Below, in pieces: positions 56,411-64,000 of a DNA stretch of 64,000 nt. Position numbers and translations under genes: made by a program. The stretch comes from Rutpela maculata (taxonomy: Eukaryota > Arthropoda > Insecta > Coleoptera > Cerambycidae). The stretch's first letter is position 1, and each line of letters opens with the position of its first letter. Location: contig OW386289.2 of assembly GCA_936432065.2 (NCBI GenBank), positions 168,143,348 through 168,207,347 on the forward strand, read 5' to 3'. Below the pieces are notes generated by a model, which was not told the origin of the DNA, made no database searches, and worked only from the letters and a program-made list of their open reading frames with translations.

Positions 56411-58174
56411 CTATAATCCCCTTTTGGGCATTCATTGATTGGACTATTTGGTGTTGGCGATTTGTTTACCACCAAATTAATGGCGTCCACTCCGATTTCG
56501 ATCACACTGCGGCTGCGTGGTCTAAGTATATAAGTATAGCTTTATTTCAAATAAATTCAGTTTAAAACCGTGCCACATATTGGTGTATAGCATAATCTCG
56601 AATGTAACTATTTAGTGTTCATTTGATTTGCGGTACTATTGACCTAGAAATCTTTATGTGTTTTTGGATAGTGACAAAGCTATTTAATTATTAAAAATAT
56701 TTCTAATTATTTCCTGTTTCAAATACCCGATGACTGGTCTATAATGTAGGCTGCGTTACCCATCACATCGAGTATTTTTCTGCGCGACATTTCTTTACTT
56801 CGGTCTGCCGTTACTAGCTTGTCAACGGGAAAGGGACGGCGGCGGATTAAAATATAAAGGAAACAAATTCACAATTTAATTAAATTGATATTTCTTTTTC
56901 CCGGCCGTTATTTGATGCGCAACGAAATTAAATTTAATTGTGTTCCGAACAAGAGCTTTTTCACATTTTAAGGATTTGGAAGGCGTTGTCCTGGCTACGA
57001 GACAGGTAACTTGCAGGAAGCGCGCCTGATCCTGCTACGGCAGGAATCCACCACCGTGTCAAATTATTGTCTTCATCCTTTTCCCATTCGTCGTGTACGG
57101 ATACAGATAAAACCGGTATTTTATTTCATTTCATGAGTGTTCTTGTACGGGGCGTCTTGTTCACGATTGACTGTAATTTTTATAAGAGCTGACGGCAAGT
57201 TAATGAAAGTTAAAATTTGTATAGAAAGATGGAATTTTCCCAGACATGTTTGTGGTATCAATACACTTTAGGGGAGGCACAGAATTAGCCAAAACATTAG
57301 TTCAACAACTAATATAACATGCAAATTACAAATACAGGGTAAACGTAAGCCCTTTAACTTTTAAAATGTTTAAAGTAAAAATCACTCTCGTCAGCGTGTA
57401 GTAGCGCCGAATTTGATGGGTTTTTCGGCTTTTTTATGTGCACAATACAAATGGAATAAATACTATATCAATACTGTAGGGAATAAAAAAACTATAATCG
57501 TCGTTTATTAAAAACTGGAAGAAGGGCTGACGAGGATCATACATTTTAGTTTTTTGGCATAGTTGGTCAGTTGAGTATATTACCAGATATACCAGAATAC
57601 GAAGTATTACAGATTTTGAGATGTCGGCCTTGGGGTTGATGGGGCACTAATCAGGTGGGGGCTCGTTCAAGAGCAGTGAAATAGAGAAAAAAATAGGTTC
57701 CTTTTAGAAACAAAATAACAAAAATTCTTTCCTCTAATATGAAAATTGATTAGCAGGGAGGCAACAATCGGAAAAAAAATGGGGGGGGGGCAAAAATGTG
57801 CCCCATCAAAGGGCCCGTTTGATCACGTTATGGGGGGAAATTCCCGTTTCCTGGTGGGCCAGCACGCACCTAACTGAGTAAAGCATTTGGGTCTGTCTCT
57901 TATGATATTTAGAATTGATGAGAGAGAGAGAAATAATTTAATATTTTAGATGTTTAAAATGCGTACCATTCTTTCTAATATATCGCGTGCTCTTCTCATT
58001 TCGGTGGTGGTGGAGCCTAATATCATTTCTTTCTTAATTCTTACACCTGCTTTATTAACTCTCCTGATGAGATGGTCGCGTCAGTTACTCTAACCTCATA
58101 AACAAGTTCTTTCATTCGTACAGAATACAACTGATTTTATATATTAGATTGTTAATGTATGCCTTCTATTTCAG
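56411..58174. other. Unassigned; 56730-57180 resembles unique non-coding DNA
   Basis: 56730-57180 is relatively GC-balanced (GGAAAGGGACGGCGGCGGAT, CGAGACAGGTAACTTGCAGG) and shares nothing with other parts of the window. A G-run lies at about 57779-57791 and a GA microsatellite near 57918. No gene recognised. Confidence 0.3.
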
Positions 58175-58250
58175 GTAAGAACCAATGCACAAGTCCAAAT
58201 ATTAGAGCTTATATGCAACTCTGGAGAAATTGTCAAATTGCTATATGGTG
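58175..58250 (+). other. Candidate host micro-exon
   Basis: A pyrimidine-rich acceptor, TGCCTTCTATTTCAG, ends at 58174. A consensus donor, GTAAGTAC, begins at 58251. The 76 bases between are open in two frames: VRTNAQVQILELICNSGEIV-KLLYG in the first, and a frame giving NQCTSPNIRAYMQLWRNCQI in the third. The sequence is more balanced than its surroundings. I cannot name the protein. A chance pair of good splice sites is possible. Confidence 0.35.
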
Positions 58251-58269
58251 GTAAGTACTTTGAATAAAT

Positions 58270-59518
58270 GAATATAGTGAGTTTTTTTTTAAATATATTG
58301 TAAGTAGGCGAGTGTTAAAAAGGAAATTTTGGGATCACTTTTATATATCATATTTGGTAACGATGTGGTTAGTCTTCTACAAAAAATACCAAATGTCCAT
58401 GTGATCTTATATGCTGATGATACAAACATTCTAGTTACCGGCAACAACCTAATTGAGGCAAAAGAAACCACTGAAAGAGTTTATCAAGAAATCATACAAT
58501 GGTCTCAAAATAGTAACCTAATTCTAAATAAAACAAAGACAGTTTCAATACAATTTTCACTGAATAATAATTCCGAGAGCCCAACACTTTTTAATGGTAC
58601 TGACTGGAAAATAAAAACTTGTGTTGATAGTATACTCTTAGGTGTTACTTTTGATAAACAAAACACTTACAATGGACTCAGCATATCGAAAATCCGCTGC
58701 CCAAGAAATCACTACTTCCACATCCAGATTTTCTATCCAAGTCACTCACAACGAAAAAATTGTGTATGTAGAAATAATTGTTTACGGAACTTTAATAATA
58801 TAATATTTGGAATTCTCTACCCCAAGAACCTATAAAACGATACCCCACATCGGTAGTGGGATGGAGGTGGCGATAAGGGGTGGTAGTGGGGGTGGATGGA
58901 GTAAAAAAATATTTTGAGGTTTCTGGTTCTTGTACACACACTAAATCACTTTTTTTCCATCCCCTTTAATAATGGGGTGGGGGTAGTAATGGGGGTGGCT
59001 AATGCCAAAATTTTTTTTGAGACCTTAGCTTCTCTTGTTTACTAAATACCAATTTTATGGACTCTTACCTGCTTGATTCACCTATTTACCCCAATTTACC
59101 CCCCAACCCTTCGACGGAACAAGATGAAAATATAATCTAGTTCTAGATCTCGTTAAAGTACATATGTGTACCAAATTTCAAATTAATATCTCAAACGGTT
59201 CCAGAGTAAACGTGCGCACAAAGAAAGTTACAGAGAGAAAAATTTTTTTTCGCTCAAACTTAAAATCTCAACGTTTCATGACATTCTAAGCCTATTTGAA
59301 CAATAAAGATTTAAAAAAATTTTTTTGTCGTTACTATACTTCCACTGGATGTGGAAGTAAAACTATGTATAAAGCTAAGAACAAGTTGTTATGCTCTAAA
59401 ATGTATGTCTAAACGTTGTAATCTGGAAATTCTTAAAGTACTCTATTATGCTAATTTTCATTCGCATCTTAGGCACAGAATTGTAAACTGGGGCAATAGT
59501 TGTAATGTGACTAAGGTA
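58270..59518 (+). pseudogene. Non-LTR RT relic interrupted by a Helentron
   Basis: 58326-58690 reads ILGSLLYIIFGNDVVSLLQK, VILYADDTNILVTGNN (YADD at 58410-58421), LILNKTKTVSIQF and DSILLGVTFD. The frame is cut at 58694 by a family A element. At 59363 it resumes: LCIKLRTSCYALKCMSKRCN then LEILKVLYYANFHSHLRHRI and VNWGNSCNVTKVF. A second family A element interrupts it at 59519. The VPQG part before 58320 is lost. Confidence 0.9.
58695..59362 (+). mobile_element. Helentron-like family A element inserted in an RT relic
   Basis: 5' end CCGCTGCCCAAGAAATCACT with ACTTCCACATCCAG, and 3' hairpin ACTTCCACTGGATGTGGAAG plus AAAA at 59362. The GACA tract is reduced to ACAGAGAGA. The flanking RT protein blocks are collinear, so its boundaries are well fixed. 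Confidence 0.93.
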
Positions 59519-60014
59519 TTTTACTTCCACATCCAGTGGAAGCATAGTAACGACAAAAAAATTTAAAAAAAAAATGTATTGTTCAAATAGGCTTAGAATG
59601 TCATGAAACGTCGAGATTTTAAGTTGGAGCGAAAAAAAAAATGTTCTGTCTGTCTGTCGGTCTATAATTTTTTTTTGTGCGCACGTTTACTCTGGAACCG
59701 TTTGAGATATTGACTTGAAATTTGGTACACATATGTACTTTAACAAGATCTAGAACTAGATTATATTTTCATCTTGTTCCGTCGAAGGGTTGGGGGGTAA
59801 ATTGGGGTAAATAGGTAAATGAAGCATGTAAGAGTTCATAAAATTGGTATTTAGTATATACAAGAGAAGCTAAGGTCTCAAAAAAAATTTTGGCATTAGC
59901 CACCCCCATTATCATGAAAGAAATTGTGATTTAATGTGTGTACAAGAACCAGAAACCTCAAAATATTTTTTCACTTTATCCACCCCCACTACCACCCCCT
60001 ATCACCACCCCCAC
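59519..60014 (-). mobile_element. Helentron-like family A element, 5' part replaced by a SINE
   Basis: Hairpin ACTTCCACATCCAGTGGAAG at 59523, standard body, then an abrupt end in TATCACCACCCCCAC at 60014, where a SINE begins. About 180 bases of the 5' end are absent on the far side of the SINE. Confidence 0.9.
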
Positions 60015-60310
60015 AGTGCTTAAGAAGTTAGACTTGCGACCATGGGGTTTCGGGTTCGAATCCTGGCTAGGGTATGGATGTGTAATGACGTTTTTCACGT
60101 GTTTCCGAGACGGTAGCGGTGGGCTAGGCTGCGGTTGTGTGAGAGACGATCTAGTCGCTCTCTCTCCTGAGTTCGAGTCTCAGCTGCGGCAGATGGCAAT
60201 GGCGCAGATAATGGGTGTTGCGATGTTGCCTATGTGTGTCCGTCCTGGTTGAGTGGTAGAATAGCCTACGGCTAAACTCCGCCAAGACATTAATATTATT
60301 ATTATTAATA
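60015..60310 (+). mobile_element. tRNA-derived SINE, copy 2, (ATT)n tail
   Basis: AGTGCTTAAGAAGTTAGACT then GCGACCATGGGGTTTC and the B box GGTTCGAATCC (60053-60063) give a tRNA-like head. The body shares CTGGCTAGGGTATGGATGTG, GAGTTCGAGTCTCAGCTGC and GGCTAAACTCCGCCA with copy 1. The tail is an ATT repeat (60289-60305). The start inside the expected A box region (AGTGxTTAAGA) suggests 5' truncation. Confidence 0.88.
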
Positions 60311-63300
60311 TCATATTTTCTTTTTTTCTTTCTAGGATTCTCTGCCATATTATGTACTTTCTTCTACGAATCATGTCCGTAAAATCTACAAAGTAACACA
60401 ATTATCCATCATTTTACCGGAAAATAACCTTTACGCCTGTGACTATTATGTCACAGGAACAGTTAGAGGGTATTTCTTAACAAAGAATATGAATAAGAAT
60501 AAACATACAATAACATGTATTTTGCTGCTCTGGAAACTGAATCTGGTTTCTTTCTCAAAGCTGTATTAGACATTTTTTTACATGCTGTATACAATAAATA
60601 CACAGCTTTAAGAATATGTTTAGATTATATTCAATATCCATAGATACTTACTACTTGCATAGAACTGTGGATATAGAGGGTGTCCAGTTAGTGTTCCCTC
60701 GGAAGATTATGCAAAAACTTTATTAAAAAACTTTCTTAAAAAGCTTTCAATGTATCATCTCTATTACAATGTAAAATTATTTTCAATTATATAAGGTGTC
60801 ACAAAAACGAGTTACTCAAGAAAGTACAATTTTTTAAAATGAAACACCCTGTATTTTTTGGCGCCAGTAAAGCTTCCAAGGGTGCTGTATTACACCCTAA
60901 AATATTTTGCCAATCGAATGCAACGTTGCCGTTTTTCCTCTGTTTTCTTTTTGGCAATTTACAAACATTTTTTTGACTGCCATATCTCCGCGATTTACTA
61001 ATTGTTTTTTCTAAAAATATAGGATGTTATTTTATAATGAGGTATTTACTGAAAAATAGTTTTGAAATAAATTATTATTATACCGGGTGTCCAAAATATT
61101 TGTTTACATTTCTTGATATTTAATTATTATTTTTCTCAATTTTTTTAAAAGGAATGCTTATAATTTTTTTACATGGATGAATAAAGCATACAATCCACCA
61201 CGTTTTAATATCATGCATTTTATTTTTATTTCAAACGGTTTTAGATATGATTATTTAAAATAATTTTTGCGTAAATTGAGGTGCTCTTTATTTTAGCTGG
61301 CTTTGGTCTTTTGTTTTGTTTGTTGTTGTTTTGTTTATAAAATACGTCCGAACCTGCAATACACATTGTGTGTTCCAGTTTATAAAAGTTTATAAAAAAA
61401 TTTATAAAAGTTTATAAAAAAACTATAGTTTGCACGCTTCTGGCGACCATCCTGTATGACGAATATGGCTAAATATCAATTTTGCCATACAATTTTACGT
61501 ATGTACCGAATTTGAAACTAGAATTTTAAGTCGGTTATAATATACCTATTTGATTAAATCAAATAGGCATGCATAATAAAGAGGACTGTTGGATTTGGAC
61601 CAAAGCATATGAAAGAAAAGTGTCAGATTCAAGAAAATATATAACTGACTAGTTTGGAGTTGGCAAATTTCACTTTCATAATAACTACTTCATCCTGAAA
61701 ACAAGAGATTTCATCTGAGAAAGAACAAGGCTATATATTTTCGCCCACTAATTTCATAAAAATATAAAGTTTCCTTAAAATCATTAAACGTTGTTTATTT
61801 ATAGTTGAACATATGATCTTTATGTTTCTATACGTTTTACATTTGAAAAACAAAAGTAAATCATAATAATAGCATTTCAGAGTAAGCATGTTTGCAATTT
61901 ATTTGTAATTTTTGACGTTTTTCCGAACTTTTAATGTATATTTCAGTTAGATGCACTCGATGAACCAAGAAAATTTATGTCTCATTTCATTGTTGAGTAT
62001 TTAAGCTTTTAAATAATGGTCAGTTTATATTGGTTCATCAAGCGCTTCAGTGCATAAAAAACAAAATCTTTTCCGCGGGGGTCGTAGTGGTGTCGACGTT
62101 GAGTGCGAATTTAAACGTGTCAGCGCTCAAAAGCACATACTGTCGTACGTTTGAAAAAAAAATTATCCATGCCTTTCGTATAATCATTGCATTCTACGTT
62201 TAACAATTGACAAATGATGATAATCATTAATATCATTATTCCAACCTAACCTATAATGAACATAATCTCATTCTAACGCATCTTTGACCAACCCAGAACT
62301 AGCTGTTTTCATTTTAACAGACCTTTGACCAATCAGGAACAAGCAATCTTCATAAAGAAAAGGGCGAAACAATTTTTTTCCAAGAGAGTCCATGTTTTTG
62401 TGAATATTTTCGTGTTTGACGTTTAAAACGTCAAAGTTTTACTATAAACTAACTTTATTCTTTCACTTTTAAACGATTAAAATAGTTAGAACCTACGATA
62501 ATCGTAGATAAAGTATAGTATTCAGCTCGCGTATAATGGTTATTACTCGCGAGGGTGATGTTTACGTCACGAGCCGAAGGCGCTCGCTCGCTGAACAATC
62601 TACTATTCCAGAGAACTGTTTTACATTATTCGGAAAGTATAATGACAAACGACATGGTCGATGGGCGAAAGAAGGCCCTTATCTATCTTTGCCCTTTCCC
62701 ATATTCATGCGCCTATACATGAAGGTCTAAAAAAGCTATTAAAAAATTTCATAAATATCAATAAATACAAGATAATGCTTTATTTATTGGCATCATATCT
62801 GTTGAATAAATTTCTATTTTCACAAGTGTTTCAACATTTGCTCATTTCAGAACTCATTAAGCCCCTTGATCCAGTCGAGCTGGCGAATTATTTATTGCCT
62901 AAATACATACACCATCTCTTTAGCATCCCCACCACGAAAAACTCTATAAAACCCGCGTCCCCGAATAACAGGCGCGCTGGGAACATTACTATATAATGTA
63001 GCCATAGTATATCGGCGGATAAGTTAATTAACTGGTGTAATTAAAGTCTCATTAGAGCCGCGATTCTGATGAGTCTCAGCTGATCTGAATATGTAGATTA
63101 AGCGACTCGTTTACCGTTATGAGCCGAACATTTAACGTGCCTTGATTTCTCAATGATTAAACCCTGGGCTTAATCACTCGGCTAGGCCCTTTCAGCAAAA
63201 TCAGGACGCACAACTGAATATTAAATATGGGAAAACAAAAGGTAACCTCGACAAGTATTCGCTCCTGTAATCTTCGCAGTTGGTTTGGATTCTTTCACTC

Positions 63301-64000
63301 TTAGGCACGTTTGTAGTAATTGGGGCTGGGGTTGGAATATGATGCAAAGACGGTTGAAAATATCATAGTGCGTGGATGTCACTAGAAAATGGAACGTCAT
63401 CGTCTAATTGCTACAATATGACATATTGGTAACGTATACAGTGTGTCCAGGGATCGGCGCAACAAGAGTAAAACATATTTTTTCGATTTTTCTAAAATTC
63501 TCCGTAAAAGCAAGTTAATATGGAGAAAAGCCCAAATAATTTATATAAGAAAGAAAGAAATAGTGTAAATATTTCGTGCAAAGACAAGATTACCTCTTTC
63601 CCCCGTTTTCGAGGGTGCTGAACACGAGGTAAGTGGTGAAAGAAGTTTTTGACCGTCGCAATCCCTTGAAACGGCCCCTTTATGTTTTCATATATAAACG
63701 GATCTGGGGAGTGATTTATCGACGGGTTAACTTGAAATAACATGGAGGGGAAATAACATAGAGTAAGTGGAATCCAGACAGCAGGCCTAGGGGGTTGATT
63801 AAACTCTCCCGAGAGGTGGAAAATCATTTTTTTTTTCAAATGATTCTGTTCAAACGCGTACCCCCCCGTTTTCGTGGTCGATGATCACAGGAAAAATATC
63901 CATTTTTAGCTCCAACCCCTCATCATCCCAACGGGCAGAAACCACACCTCACTCAGCAGAAAGCATGCTATCCAGGATTTACAGATTTTTCAACACTTGA
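60311..64000. other. Unassigned right flank
   Basis: No gene recognised. Short CACCCTGTAT and CCGGGTGTCC motifs (60665-60860, 61080) look like ends of TA-type MITEs, but I could not pair them. TTTATAAAAGTTTATAAAAA recurs at 61378-61425. 62515-62600 is a GC-rich patch (ACTCGCGAGGGTGATG, GAGCCGAAGGCGCTCG). 63000-63200 has balanced composition and TTAATTAACTGG-type sites and may be unique regulatory DNA. Confidence 0.3.

Noticed and set aside
60040..60075. tRNA gene
   Set aside because: The B box is good but no acceptor stem closes, and the same sequence with a long tRNA-unrelated body recurs at 48772, so it is a SINE.
60328..60345. Splice acceptor TTTCTTTCTAGGATTC after the SINE
   Set aside because: Good pyrimidine tract, but no open coding block with a matching donor follows.

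Overview
The window looks like gene-poor, AT-rich nuclear DNA from an insect. It holds many decayed transposable elements of kinds that co-occur in insect genomes: Helentron-type (HINE/DINE-like) elements with GTCY microsatellites, Tc1/mariner relics and TA-flanked MITEs, Transib-type elements, jockey/CR1-like and RNase H-bearing non-LTR retrotransposons, a tRNA-derived SINE and a 5S rRNA-derived SINE. I cannot name the species. I see no bacterial operon, no rRNA or tRNA gene and no complete host gene. One short candidate host exon (58175-58250) is the best hint that the window may lie in or near a large intron.

The left edge (1-3363, minus strand) is the exception to the decay. It is an uninterrupted 1121-codon reading frame that runs off the window and encodes a virus-like, protein-primed family B DNA polymerase of the Polinton/adintovirus kind. 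All exonuclease and polymerase motifs are visible, and a TATA box, an initiator and a palindromic E-box lie just upstream. Two sets of direct repeats sit at 3667-4339.

From about 4.9 to 10.1 kb there is a HINE, a minus-strand reverse transcriptase (RT) relic and three copies of the main Helentron family (family A here), one interrupted by a 750-bp foldback MITE. From 10 to 21 kb there are diverged duplications, RT relics, a 130-bp minisatellite, a Tc1 transposase relic beside a MITE, a 5S-derived SINE and a non-LTR 3' end with an (AAG)n tail. From 21 to 32 kb there are Tc1 and mariner relics, a 1.37-kb foldback mariner derivative, a cysteine-cluster gene fragment bracketed by long inverted repeats with a 182-bp palindrome, and a third HINE family.

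From 32 to 47 kb there are a mariner 5' fragment, more family A copies, two Transib-like elements (34629-36061 and 44725-46828) with CACAGTGG ends and perfect CGCCG target duplications, a broken member of a dispersed arthropod protein family with a possible DDE-like layout, and RNase H-type LINE remains. From 47 to 64 kb there are a 75-80 bp minisatellite split by a SINE and a foldback MITE, a LINE endonuclease domain, further RT relics, and at 58.3-60.3 kb a nested pile of RT, two Helentrons and a SINE. Most coding relics are unlinked and dead. The useful structure is the nesting order, which gives relative ages of the families.
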